DNA of 64,000 nucleotides from Bathymodiolus brooksi. Taxonomy: Eukaryota; Mollusca; Bivalvia; Mytilida; Modiolidae. The DNA lies in the NCBI GenBank assembly GCA_963680875.1, contig OY804579.1, positions 80,775,095-80,839,094 on the forward strand. Direction: 5' to 3'. Below the pieces are notes generated by a model, which saw only the letters and a list, made by a program, of their open reading frames with translations, did not search any database and was not told the DNA's origin. A program made the translations under genes and the position numbers. Numbering within the stretch: position 1 is the stretch's first letter; each line of letters starts with the position of its first letter. Below are positions 34,838 through 45,894 of this stretch, one piece after another.

Positions 34838-35015
34838 ACCACTGGGGGAGCAGGAAATGTTAACCCTTCCGGAACACTTGAGTTCACCCATGGTTTTCAG
34901 TGAGGTTTGCGTTGCTCAATTTTCCGTGTTGTGTTTTGTCCGTTCTTTTTTCTCATCTTCGTTTGACCCTTGTATTAACTATCGGTCCTTTTTCGAATTA
35001 CGGCTTCTGATCTTG
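34838..35015 (+). repeat. Bivalve GGAGCACCTGAG-family repeat, partial
   Basis: CCACTGGGGGAGCAGGAAATG and CCTTCCGGAACACTTGAGTTC are followed by GTGTTGTGTTTTGTCC. Confidence 0.75.
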
Positions 35016-35053
35016 AAACTTTTCTTTGCTGTAAGACTAAGGTTTCCACTCAC

Positions 35054-35179
35054 CTGATCCTTCACAACTAAAACTATACGTAGAATTACAATCCGTGACA
35101 ACCTTTGTGTTATTTTTCGAAGCAAGACAACGGCGTGTACTTGATATGTTATCAAAGATTTCCATTTCAGTTTCGATAT
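35054..35179 (-). CDS. C-type-lectin-like C-terminal exon of receptor gene
   Basis: 126-nt minus-strand exon with a consensus acceptor (TTATCATTTCCAG) and donor (GATCAG then GTGAGT). The open frame reads IETEMEIFDNISSTRRCLAS, then NNTKVVTDCNSTYSFSCEGS. The C...C....C spacing with a final S-F-S-C-E resembles the end of a C-type-lectin-like fold and similar cysteine-rich exons of bivalve surface proteins. One potential N-glycosylation site is NNT and another is NST. It ends with one base over, which joins in frame with the exon at 31885. The spacer has no second copy of it. Confidence 0.65.
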
Positions 35180-35699
35180 CTGGAAATGATAAACCAATGG
35201 TTAATATTTCTTCTATTTTATTCTGTTTTTAGACTTTGTTCAATAAAATTTTGTTTTATATTGATGTTATATTTGCTTAAGCACAAATTAAAGACCAACA
35301 AATCTTATCTTATAATCTATGTAGCTCCTTTGTTAGCAGCATCCTCTTTCAAGGAAATCTAGATACGACACTCTGGAAATACCATTAAAAAGAGAGATAT
35401 ATGTACGTGGTACTGGAATGTTGCTACATATAAATGGAAGATTGATCTCATCTCTCTCGTTTCATAAAAGCGTCATTTTTAACCGACTTGCACTTTAAAT
35501 TTCTAGGTGTAGGTCTGGGTATAAAGCATGCCTAACTATATGTCATGCCTTTTGTTTCAAGTTCAATAGGATAGATCAACCAATATAGATGGGTACGAGT
35601 TATTTATACAAACTATAATGAACCACATTGTCTATGTGAGATATGATATTCTATTGTGTTTGGTTGTATGATATAATATTGCACCAGGTGTTTAAGAAA

Positions 35700-35890
35700 T
35701 GCTTTGCAATCAAGGAAACCTGAATACCCGGAGAAAACCACCGACCTGTCGCAAGTTACTGACAAACTTTATCACATAATGTTGTGTCGAGCACACCTCG
35801 TCATGAACGGGATTCGAACTCACAACTGATAGGTACTGATTACACAGGTTGTTAGTGTCTATCAGCACTAAAGTTGTGAGTTCTAAAGTT
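35700..35890 (-). mobile_element. SINE, reverse, 3' truncated
   Basis: GAAACCTGAATACCCGGAG, then GGGATTCGAACTCACAAC; a partial forward duplicate of the B-box segment follows (CACTAAAGTTGTGAGTTC). Confidence 0.75.
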
Positions 35891-35955
35891 TGGTCATATT
35901 GTGGATGATATGTGATATGAATACATAACACTACATGTTCTTGACAAATAATTAC

Positions 35956-36039
35956 CTCGTTCAATCTTAAATAATGCCAATCCCTTCCCAGACGAGCAGA
36001 ACACATCATTGTAAAACCTGCAACTTTTAATGCAAGTAT
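35956..36039 (-). CDS. Candidate ectodomain exon of receptor gene
   Basis: Donor AACGAG then GTAATT; a weak acceptor (ACAAGAAAG). Read in phase with the exon at 37164-37318 it gives ILALKVAGFTMMCSARLG and then RDWHYLRLNE. The L-K-x5-C pattern after an aromatic-rich exon fits the second half of a WSC-like module. Its 3' phase does not fit the exon at 35179, so a further small exon between them was probably missed, or this one is wrong. Confidence 0.35.
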
Positions 36040-36277
36040 CTTTCTTGTCAGGTTTTCTAGGCGTGGTAATACATTGGCATATTTTCTTCTAGAATAATAA
36101 ACATGTACTTGATATTTCAAGATAAGAATGTACAAATGATGAATATGAAATATTGTTATAAATCTAAGGTTTATCTCACTGCTCTTAGATATGTTTGCTT
36201 TTATAATGCAGGTACCAAGTACTCCTTAAAAAGGTAAACACACACACTCACAGATAAATGCGCCTGATGGACTAACG

Positions 36278-36540
36278 AGGGGGGCATGGTGTTTAGCGCC
36301 ACTTTCAACAATATTTCAGTTATATCATGGCAGTCAGTTTTATTGGTGGAGGAAACCAGAGTGCCCGAGAAAACCACTGACCTGTCGCAAGTCACTTACA
36401 AACTTTATAACATAATGTTACATCGAGTACACCTCGTCTGAGCGGGATTCGAACACACAACTTCAGTAGTGATAGGCACTGATTACATACGTAATTGTAG
36501 ATCTAACTACCATACGACCACGACCACGACAACTCCGATG
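36278..36540 (-). mobile_element. SINE, reverse, full length
   Basis: From GGTGTTTAGCGCCACTTTCAAC to CATACGACCACGACCACGAC. Confidence 0.85.
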
Positions 36541-36734
36541 GATTAACGAAGTATCAATATCACTGATGACTTGTGATCTGTTTATACTGTCGTAATCTCT
36601 CGCCGGACATGTTCTCTCTTTACGACATTTGTTGGACACTGAGTAGCACGGCGTGTGTTACACCTTAAACAGGAACTGCACACTATTCCGTAGAACCTGA
36701 ATTCACCTCCAATTTTGTAAACGGTCTATACAGA

Positions 36735-37160
36735 GATTTTGTGGAACAGTGTCCAGATGACAATAATAGATATAACAATTTCCACAGAGGATTTGTGGAA
36801 CGGTGTCCAGATCACAATAATAGATATAACAATTCCCACAGACGTTTTAGGAATGATGTCCAGGTGACCTGAGTTCACCCTCGATTTTTAGTGGGGTTCG
36901 TGTTACTCGATCTTTAGTTTTATATGTATGTTTTGTAGATCGTAGTTTGTCTTTTGTACTTTTTCTTTTGACCATTGTGTTGTCTGTTCTTCTTCGATGT
37001 ACGGACTCTGATTACAAATTTGGTATCTTCCAACTCGTCTAGACATAACCATTCCTACAGATGTGTTGTGGAACGGTGTCCACAGGACAATGATAGATCT
37101 AATAATTCTCATAGAGGTTTTGTTGAGCGATATCCACATCACAACAATAGTTATAAGACT
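36735..37160 (+). repeat. 54-bp minisatellite interrupted by a bivalve repeat
   Basis: Units GATTTGTGGAACGGTGTCC...AATAGATATAACAATTCC occur at 36735-36865 and again at 37046-37160. A GGAGCACCTGAG-family insertion (36868-37045) sits between them. On the plus strand each unit keeps an 18-residue open frame (GFVERCPDHNNRYNNSHR). Confidence 0.7.
36868..37045 (+). repeat. Bivalve GGAGCACCTGAG-family repeat inside the minisatellite
   Basis: GACCTGAGTTCACCCTCGAT, GGGGTTCGTGTTACTCGATC, TTTGGTATCTTCCAACTCG. Confidence 0.8.
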
Positions 37161-37163
37161 TAC

Positions 37164-37318
37164 GTAATAAATAAAATAATTTGTCTTTGTGAAACATTCG
37201 GCCACACAGTCAAATATACAGTCTTTGTCGGTTGCGTTGTTTTCGTCTGGGAAGTACTTCCTTAATAGTATTTGCTTAAAGGCGGTAATAGGTCCACTAA
37301 CATCCAAGTCAAGACATC
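37164..37318 (-). CDS. Cysteine-rich (WSC-like) ectodomain exon of receptor gene
   Basis: 155-nt minus-strand exon with an acceptor (TATTTTCCCAAG) and a perfect donor (TATTAC then GTAAGT). With one base from the previous exon it reads GCLDLDVSGPITAFKQILLR, then NNATDKDCIFDCVAECFTKT and NYFIYY. The GC...(N-x-T)...C-x3-C-x3-C...Y-x-x-Y layout resembles the first half of a WSC carbohydrate-binding module. The NAT sequon may be glycosylated. It follows the exon at 38414 in perfect phase. Confidence 0.65.
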
Positions 37319-38413
37319 CTTGGGAAAATAATAACATAGATTTTATCAGTATGGCCTAGTTTCCGTTAAATCAATTAGAAAAAAATAGAGGGGAGGAAGT
37401 AGACAGTGTGTTAACAAGGGCAATATTTGATCTGACCAACAAGTGACGGGGACAAAATAATCATTTATATAATCAAACAATAGCCGGTCTTGTTAAATAT
37501 CTTAGCCATATAGGTAATACAAATAGTATGGACTAAAAATGCATTTTTAACTGTTATAAATACAGTATTGGTTTTTCACACAACATAACTATCTCTATGC
37601 AGGTGTATAATAACAGGGTTTTGTGAAGCGGTATTATTGAATGACCCATCGATTTCTAATCAATGAGGTTTAATGTACCCAAAACTACATCAGTTGATTA
37701 TTGCATTTTGGTAATTAATACCTTAGTTCTAATAGAAAACCAAAAAGTTCAAAATATTCAACAATACATGTTTCCTGGTGTAAGCGTATAAGGTGTAGGT
37801 AAATACAATACCAACCTGTGGAAATTAATTGGCAGTCTTTATCAAGTACACGTCGGCATAGTAACATACCTAAAACATGGTTATAGACCATGATTGTATA
37901 GATAGATGTTGATATTCAACTACCGTACTATCGCTGATGTTGATAACCAACTACCACACTATCGCTGCTACATGTATTGTACCCAAACAACAAGTGCCGG
38001 ATTTATATCAAGAGAGGCTCTAGACATCTCCACTTGTGAGACACCTCTCAATCCCCCACTCTCACGACTGCAACGATTGCTTAGACACTGCAGTGCATTA
38101 TGAGATCATATGTATGAAATGCCTATGACAGTATCAAAAATATTATACACTTTTACCGGAGGCTACCTAGATTTTGAGGTCCTTGACCTCAGTCTGCCAG
38201 GTCTATATGTAAATCTGGCACTGCAAGCAACAATATATCTGAGAGGCTTAAGCAAAATTAATATGATTCACCAATTGTATATTAATATTTCATATTTCAA
38301 TAATTTTTTAAAGAAATATTAACATGCTCCTGTTTTTATTGTCGTTTTTTGTGTTATTTTGTTGTTTTTATTTCTCATGTAATATTTATCTTCATGTAAA
38401 AATAAATAATGAC

Positions 38414-38560
38414 CATAAAAATGAGCCCAGTCGTTTACATTCACCCAAGAAGCAGTCCATGCCGTAACATGTTGGTCTAGTTGTAGTTCTGGAATCTTAT
38501 TCTGTTCTACTTCACTCTTGGTCGGGACGTCACAATGCTCTTTTATCTCGTTCCATGAAG
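38414..38560 (-). CDS. C-type-lectin-like N-terminal exon of receptor gene
   Basis: 147-nt minus-strand exon. Joined to the signal-peptide exon at 42647-42722 it makes an Ala codon across the junction and reads SWNEIKEHCDVPTKSEVEQN and later HVTAWTASWVNVNDWAHFY. A Trp-x6-Cys start and an AWTxxWV segment are what C-type-lectin-like modules of molluscs show near their start. The donor (TTTATG then GTCATT) is weak and the acceptor pyrimidine tract poor, but both phases agree with the neighbouring exons. Being symmetric, it could be skipped in frame. Confidence 0.6.
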
Positions 38561-38603
38561 CTTAAATATATCAACATATATTATATATTAAATTAATTAA
38601 GAA

Positions 38604-38960
38604 GTGTTTGAAGATAGCAAAGGGGTAATAAGAATCCGCAAATCGTCGAAGAACAGACAACACAATGGCCAAATGAAAAAGGACAAACAACGATCTACAA
38701 GACATACACATAAAACTAAAGATCGAGTAACACAAACCCCACTAAAAACCATGGGTGAACTCGGGTGCTCCGGAAGAGTGAGTAGTGACACCCGTCGTGT
38801 TAATCTAGTTACAAACGCGGTGCTAAGTCATAAATAAGGAAGTGTTTACGACAAGTGTAATATATCGGTGGTCATTTGTGACACAGATATTCCATAACGG
38901 TCCACCAAGTCATGGTGGCGACCGTAAAACTTTGATGACATTTACTTAACCAAGGGGAAC
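38604..38960 (-). repeat. Bivalve GGAGCACCTGAG-family repeat, reverse
   Basis: GAACAGACAACACAATGGCC, GTAACACAAACCCCACTAAA, GTGCTCCGGAAGAGTGAG, then the loop part CCATAACGGTCCACCAAGTC. Confidence 0.8.
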
Positions 38961-39860
38961 GTTATTTAAAAGTATAAATGTTATGTTTGTAGATTATATA
39001 ATTGTACTTCCTTTTGTATTTACAAATGATATTGAATTGTCTTTCATTGAAAGATCATGTGCATTAAATAAAAACAATGTGCTTATAATCTTGTCATATC
39101 AACTAAAAAGATTGGCAACACGGACCCCACCAAAACTAAGTGCTGGTGAAGGGTAGACAGTTCCAGTTTTTTTGCTATAGCACGTACAATGGCCGTGGTA
39201 CTCATTGTCAAGTCCCCTAAAAATATTGTCAGCGATAGATGAAATAAAATATCCACGTAACAGGGAAACGATCCATTGCCAATTGAGAAATGGATATTTC
39301 GTAATGTTCAACCAGTTTGTGATGACTCCCTTAGACTATTTATAGCGATGACATCAACATTAGAGCAAGGTATCCTTGTTTAAGTAGCTTTTGCGTCAGC
39401 AGCTGAGCTCTGTCCAGAAAATCACTATACTGTGCACTTAGCGGACGAGTTGTCAAATCTTATCTCTGGTTGCGCTGATGCTGCTTAAATATTGATAGTG
39501 GTGAAATGGGAAGTTGACTATTGGAAAAGTGAATTCATCACGTTTGTCGAAGAGTATTTGTAATCTTTATTGTCGATTTTAAGGTGAAGATCAATAAAAT
39601 ATGCATACAATTAGACTCCAATGTAGTCATCGATTTAATACTTGTTACCCAGAAAGCTGCAGGTCAATTCCCTGATACTTTGGGGGAACTGTTGTCCCCA
39701 TAATTGAAGACTTATAGTGACTTATATTGTAAAAGCACCACCAATAACCACAGATGCAATTATTATATGGAAAATAAAATGACATCATTAAAAACTTATT
39801 TGTGTGTGCTTAAAATGTTTGATGCCAAGATTTATGTATGGCACTTACAAGCGTTCTTAA
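38961..39860. other. Intronic AT-rich sequence, nothing recognised
   Basis: Lies within the receptor gene's first intron. A short match to the foldback-repeat loop (TTTAAGTAGCTTTTGCGTCAGC at about 39380) is the only similarity seen. Confidence 0.5.
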
Positions 39861-39861
39861 T

Positions 39862-40119
39862 TAGGGAACGACCATTTAACTTGAAGGGAGGGGTTATGGT
39901 TTTTTTCTAAAAAACTATTCTGATGCCCAATGTTGCTGAAAAAAATATTCTGATTTTGGTGGAGGAAAACAAAATCTGATTCAGAGTTTTTGTCATATAA
40001 CCTAATGTTAAACTCTGGAAAAAAAATTAATATTCTAACTCTCGTGTTGTCCGAAGAAAAAAATCTGAACGAAACAAAAAACCATAACCCCCCCTTCAAG
40101 TTAAATGGTCGGTCCCTTA
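39862..40119. mobile_element. MITE with about 43-bp terminal inverted repeats
   Basis: Left end TTAGGGAACGACCATTTAAC..GGTTATGG; right end its reverse complement (..GTCGGTCCCTTAG). 258 bp, no coding. A relative is at 60535-60825. Confidence 0.85.
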
Positions 40120-40214
40120 GTGGAGCTAAAATTAAAAAAATTAACTACATTTTAATTGAAGTTTAACTAAAATTCCGTAAAACAATATATGGTACATAGG
40201 TGCTACGTGAGGTG

Positions 40215-40358
40215 GACAAGCCTGTACAAAGTCAGGGCCATTGCTGTTTTCCCAGTTTTCCGGTTGTTGACTTATTTTGTCTGTTTGTTGACTTATGAGT
40301 TTTGCCTTTCCCCTTGGAAGATTGCTCGGTGTTCGGTAATTTTGTTATTACCCTTATG
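40215..40358 (+). repeat. Bivalve TCGGAGTTCGG-family repeat, 3' half
   Basis: CCTGTACAAAGTCAGGGCC to GCTCGGTGTTCGGTAATTTTG. Confidence 0.75.
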
Positions 40359-41021
40359 ATCACCCCTTATACTAAGGAAATATACAATGGTGACATATAA
40401 TGACATATAATTACCAGTAAAATTCATAGTGCATAAATGTATATTGAACTAGAAGAAGAAATCAGAAGTTTCTTGAGAAATTATATATAATATTAAAAGA
40501 ACATACCATTCTTGTGCCAACTATATATTGACTGCATATAAATTCCTAAACCTTTCAGGCAAGTGGGACGATTTCTAATATTATACGGTAATATAAAGTG
40601 TCCCGAGTATGTATGGCAGGCGATAGTCACAAATGTACAAATGCCAGATTTTCCAAAAAGAAAATTGGGATTTACGTTGTAAATATCTTGTATTTCGCGT
40701 GAAAACTGGGATTTCCGATCGGAAAACCAGGTATTTCACGAAACATCAGATAATTCGGAAAGTACTTGGTATTTCGTTCGGAAACCGCAATTTCTGATCG
40801 TAATGCACGATTTTCTGTAATTCAATCTTCTTTTTCTGCACTACGATTTGCGTTTTTGATTTCAGCTTTATGTTTTTCGGTTCCAGTTAGCTACAATTGT
40901 CAAAATTCGACTCATCCAGTCTAAAGAATGAGACGTAAACAATGACATTTATTTTAGGATGCAACTCACATGGCATGTACAATAAACTACATAGCATCCA
41001 CTATCGAAAAGGGGACCGTCG
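40359..41021. other. Intronic sequence, nothing recognised
   Basis: Contains a stretch (40645-40830) of loosely repeated GGGATTT/GGTATTTC words without a clear period. No exon supported. Confidence 0.5.
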
Positions 41022-41272
41022 TTGTCGTGATCATATCGTAGTTGGATTTATAACTACCTTAGAAATGAGTGCCTATCTCCACTAAAGTTGTGAGTTTGAA
41101 CCCCGTATATGGGGAGGTGTACTCGATACAATATTATGTGATAATGTTTGTCAGTAACTTGCGACAGGTCAGTAGTTTTCTCCGGGTACTCTACTTTCCT
41201 CTACCAATAAAACTGACCGCCACGATACATAGCTGAAATATTGTTGAAAGTGGCGTTAAGCACCATAAATCA
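41022..41272 (+). mobile_element. SINE at the left edge of unit B
   Basis: Full-length copy (CGTTGTCGTGATCATATCGT to GTTGAAAGTGGCGTTAAGCACC). It corresponds to 1-236. The duplication boundary may lie in or left of this SINE. Confidence 0.85.
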
Positions 41273-41452
41273 ACCAAACCAATCAACTATAGAAAACAAA
41301 TTTCGCTGATGAATATGATATACGTTGCGTCACAGAATCCCATTTAGATGTGAATAGTAATAACGATGATCTATTACTTGAATTCTTTTCAAACACCTTC
41401 ACCTGAAAGGATCATAATAATACAGGCGGTTGTCTTCTTATTTATTTTACAG

Positions 41453-41506
41453 ATGATATATCTGTTGAACGTGTAACTGGCTTACAAAGCGACGTCGACG
41501 ATTTGG
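41453..41506 (+). CDS. Short coiled-coil exon (unit B)
   Basis: Identical over 54 bases to 419-472, with the same acceptor and donor. Encodes DISVERVTGLQSDVDDL. It sits inside the first intron of the minus-strand receptor gene, on the opposite strand. Confidence 0.5.
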
Positions 41507-42291
41507 GTGAGCATGCACATTATTTGAATCCATCTAAATTTTATTTTTCCTTCCATTTTTTGGGTGAATATTCATCATCGATTCGTTATTAGTGCAATAT
41601 ATAGTAATGTCTTTTATGTACTTCTTAAAAATAACAAATTGTAATTTGGAGAAAACTTCATAAGTTTGTTTAACTTGTGTCTAATTGATTTAATTGGCAA
41701 ATGAAATATGTGTAAACAAATTGAAGAACATCTTGTGGGGATTGGTAATTGATGGTGGTCGTTGAAAGAAAAAATATCGTATCCAACATTATCCCCTTTA
41801 TACCACAGCTTAAACAAATATAGCAATCTCAATTTTTGCTCTCATCATAATTGAGGACGACACTCTACTCATTTCATTAAAATCAATTCATCGTAAAATT
41901 GTCCTTTCATTTTGGTGCAAGCACTTGTAACACACTGTAACTAGACCAACATATCTTTATGATTGATTGGTTATTGATGGTACATAACCATAATTCAATA
42001 TAGCTATACCACCTTTACACATGATTATTGATTTATTGTTCTCAAACCATGAATGATTAAAATAAAAACTTAGATATCTAAGTTAGAACACACAACGAGT
42101 TTCTAGAATAACCTACATCGGGTACGTTCAAATTAAAAAGATTGACACGCTATTCAATGTTATTTTATTACATCCTATTATTAAACAGTCATAAAAAAAA
42201 TATTGATGTGCATGTATGTGTTCGGAATTCGTAGTTTTTTTTAGAATATACATGTAACATTATTTTTCGCATTGTCAAATTTATATGGTGG

Positions 42292-42530
42292 TGTTGTCGT
42301 GATCGTATGGTAGTTGGATTTACAACCACCTGTCCAGTCAGTACCTATCATCACTAAAATTGTGAGTTCGAGCCCCTTTCATGCCAAGTTGCACTCGATA
42401 CAACATTATGTCATAAAGTTTGTCAATGACTTGCAGCAGGTCGGTGGTTTTCTCCGGTTTCCTCCAACAATAAAACTGACCGCCACAATATAACTGAAAT
42501 ATTGTTGAAAGTGGCATTAAATACCATATA
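42292..42530 (+). mobile_element. SINE (unit B)
   Basis: Counterpart of 1265-1500, here with the tail GTTGAAAGTGGCATTAAATACC. Confidence 0.85.
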
Positions 42531-42646
42531 ACTCTAATCCTAACACAAATATTATAAATCAGAATTAAACGTGACATTAGATACTTTATATTATTTATTA
42601 TATCATCCTTATTTAAATTTTGTTAATATAAATTATCGTAGCTTAC

Positions 42647-42722
42647 CTTTCGTTTCGTTGAGAACCAGTTTTGTATATATTTCTGTACTAAAACTAATCA
42701 TTAAGATCAACCATAACATCAT
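42647..42722 (-). CDS. First exon of the lectin-like receptor gene: signal peptide
   Basis: Minus-strand start exon. ATGATG opens MMLWLILMISFS, a hydrophobic secretion signal, then STEIYTKLVLNETK. The donor is ACGAAAG then GTAAGC. The leftover base joins the exon at 38560 in frame. The whole gene then runs about 13.5 kb to 29175: signal peptide, lectin-like N-terminal exon, WSC-like exon, one or more further exons, lectin-like C-terminal exon, Cys exon, stalk exon, membrane span and tail. The product would be a type I single-pass surface protein. Stops in the two unit A ectodomain exons mean that this particular gene may be a pseudogene or spliced around them. Intron assignments are inferred. 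Confidence 0.65.
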
Positions 42723-42929
42723 AGATTAGAAAAAAAAAACATAAATGATTTGTAACAAGGAAAGTTAATTTTTATTTTTTAATAATTATTGCGGATGTTA
42801 TTATATATTAATCACATAAAAATATTTTAAGCTTTACTTCCGAAAGTCATTCAACGTATATCACAACAATAATCTAATATCAAATACATTTAACATGTCA
42901 ATCCTCATTCATTCATTTCTTTATTTCGT

Positions 42930-44057
42930 TGTCGTATTGACTTATTTCAAAATATAAATCAAGGTTAAAATGTTCAATAATCATATCCCACCAAGTTTTC
43001 TGTAGGAATTGGGTACCGAGACAACTACAACAGGCATGAACAAATATGTCAGAAAACTGCCTGTTACATAGACACATATGCCTTTCGTGTTATTTGGGAT
43101 GTCAGTCATAAGTTTCACAATAAAAAAATATTTTTTAATATCCTTGAAGATTTCGCATATTTCCATACATTAGCAAGTTCAACAAATATATGAATGTCCC
43201 TAAATCGAAGGAAATCATTGTCAGACGTTGCACGCAATGACCACTCGTTCTAGTGTGTTTCATTTACAGCACCATAAACGATAGATTTCCATAACTGCTT
43301 TGGAGAGAAAATCCCTTGGAGTAAGTATTCTACTAGATAGTCACTCAGTTCATAGTGGTATAAGATTCCAATGATATCTGGAATAAATCCGAAATGTTTT
43401 CGAGAGTTGGCAGCAAAATACGAGAACAACCAGGTCATAAATATTCTTTTTGCTATGAAATTATCATCTAGAGAACATAGTTTCTGTAAAAATAACAGTT
43501 TTCTAGTGTCAATGTAGGATAAAATAGGATGGATTCCAAGTAAGCTTTGACACATGTCAGATCTTATACGAGGTTTTAGATTTTGAATTCTTTCTACAAT
43601 AAAATGTTGGAATGTATTAAGGTTCGTTAGGTCTACTGATTTAAAATGGTTCCACATTTAACAGCCGTATAAGACAGTGGGTAAGACGACAGATTTATAT
43701 AATTTGACTAACACGAATGGTTTTTTCATTAATACCATTAATGGGAAAAAAGGCATTTCGACCTTTTCTACAAGCATTAGTTGTTCGTTCTGTGTCTTTG
43801 AAGCGAGAGTTCATTTCTATAACCAGATGACAACAGTTATCTGATGACATTATTTTATCGCCACCTATATGCCAATTATATATCAGGTTTTTCTCTCGTG
43901 GATTTAGTGAGAACTGCAATATGTACGATTTTTTTTGCATTAACGCGGAAACACCATTTTCGTGAATATTCACTGCAAACATCGAGCATACATTGTAGTG
44001 TTTTCGGTGACGTACTAATACATGACACACCATCAGCAAGTGAAGGGGCACAGGCAT
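42930..44057 (-). pseudogene. LINE 3' region: RT thumb and Cys/His C-terminus (B-specific)
   Basis: Replaces the Crypton region of unit A. Minus-strand frames give EMNSRFKDTERTTNACRKGR (after the RT active site), LTNLNTFQHFIVERIQNLKP and SLLGIHPILSYIDTRKLLF. A final Cys-rich end follows in another frame (RQFSDIFVHACCSC, TWWDMIIEHFNLDLYF). This is the typical C-terminal third of a CR1/Jockey-type LINE polymerase. The N-terminal endonuclease and the YADD region are missing through 5' truncation. At least two frameshifts and no long frame, so it is dead. Confidence 0.75.
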
Positions 44058-44069
44058 TAGATATTTATG

Positions 44070-44074
44070 TAAAT

Positions 44075-44122
<48 letters not shown>

Positions 44123-44165
44123 GTTAAGCGCCAACTTTATCAAAATGTCAGCTAAATGGATTTTT
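44070..44165 (-). mobile_element. SINE tail with (ATTG)n, reverse
   Basis: ATTG repeats followed by GGTGTTAAGCGCCAACTTTATC, the reverse of a SINE end of the type at 6200. Confidence 0.7.
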
Positions 44166-44503
44166 CAGACGACTATTTAATATAGAAAGGGTCACTAATG
44201 TGATGATATTATATCATATTCACGTATAATTAAACTGAAAATAATAGCTGAAGGATACGATGGAATTTGTTTTTGCAGTTTTGAAAAAAGAGGGTGGGGT
44301 TGTCCTGTCCTCGAGTACCTGTGGATACATATTGCTTTGCTACTCGCATAGAGGTTAAGGATAGCAAAGAGCATACTGAGAACTGACATGTTATATGAAC
44401 AAATGTCACACTAGTTATATACCGGGTATATGTAGGCTTAATGAGATGTGAACGTACATCTATGTATTAAATTACAAACATTAAAAGGGGGAGTAATACT
44501 TAA

Positions 44504-44758
44504 GGTTATGGTGTTTAATGTCACTTTCAACAATATTACATTTATATCGTGGCGGTGAGTGTTATTGGTGGAGGAAAGCGGAGTACCCGGAGGAAAACAC
44601 CGAACTGCCGCAAGTCACTGACAAACTTTATCACAAAGTGTTGTATCAAGTACACCTCGCCTTAGCGGGAATCGAACTCACAACGTTAGTGGTGGTAGGA
44701 ACTGATTACATAGGTAGTTCTAAAATCTAACAATCATACGCTAACGACCACGACGGCC
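44504..44758 (-). mobile_element. SINE, reverse (unit B)
   Basis: Counterpart of 12597-12845. Confidence 0.85.
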
Positions 44759-45565
44759 TCTAAAAACAAAAACAAACAACCATACCCCCCAAAGAAAACA
44801 ATAACAACAAAACAAAGAAAAGCATTGATTTTAAGTACTCTGCACTGTAATATCCTTTAGTAAAATTATTATTTTACATGATTAAATATCGAATGGTTTA
44901 TAAAGGAATTCATTCTTTCAATAAAATAAGTGAAAATATTTTCAATTAGTGTTCTGAATCATAATATATGTGTCATTATCCAGTCTGAGAGTAGTATGTC
45001 ACGACTTACTCGTTCTTGTTATAATCCAGAGTACAATGACATAGCTTACTCATAATATGCTATATTCCACAGTAGATTGGTCTGGCATATACTCGGTTCT
45101 GTTATCAACATTTTTACCTCTTTTTTTTGTTTTTTTTTTATCTTATTCCGTAAAATTCAACTTTGTTGCAATAACTATTTATCACTTGGTTGTGCTTATG
45201 CAAAGTTAGTAAATGTTATAAAGTCCGTTTGACTTCTATAAATCTTCAGAATTAAGAAAAAAAAATCCAGTTTTCAAATCAACAATTATTTTTTTCTAGA
45301 TGTTTGCTAATATATGATATATACGAACTCTGACAATTAATTTCAACATTTTTGGTCCATTATCAAAAAGGTTACCAATTAGGTCCCTATGTTAATTATA
45401 TTTACTAATGTGTAAAAATCTGGTTATAATTCGTGGTAGTAGTGCTACTATCAAGAGGGATCGATAATAAGAAATCGAATTAATGAGAACAGCCAATCTA
45501 AAAATGTACTTTTCTTAAAGAAAAGGTATGATAACCGTGTCAAAAATTGCCAGGGAGATGGTTTG

Positions 45566-45834
45566 TTAGTTGCGTGGTAAAATATCCAGTAATATAATAA
45601 ATAACATAACAGACACAAGAAGGATAACTCCAGTTATACCGATAGATACTGATAGATACAGAAGACGGTCGATTGTCAGTCGCACTAGTTTTAGTTCGCA
45701 AGAATGACGACGTATTTCGATACTAAGTATAGAATAAAGGTCCTTTAATCTGTCTTGGAGTTCTTTTTGGCTCATAACAGTTGATGAATTTGTACAGATA
45801 CATTTGGAACAATCTATAGGTTGTGCACTAACAC
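45566..45834 (-). CDS. Terminal exon of a membrane-anchored protein (unit B)
   Basis: Counterpart of 13678-13943 with acceptor CTTGTTTCTTTCAG. It starts VSAQPIDCSKCICTNSS (one extra Cys) and ends with the same membrane span and LPRN. A 7-bp deletion after YSILSI and a 10-bp insertion (GATAGATACT, a local duplication) further on cancel out. Only about 20 residues between are read in a different frame and the C-terminus is restored. Whether the altered middle is tolerated is unknown. Confidence 0.6.
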
Positions 45835-45894
45835 CTGAAAGAAACAAGGTAAATATAGTTCATTAAGATAATTGTAAGACAGGTTTGAAGATAT

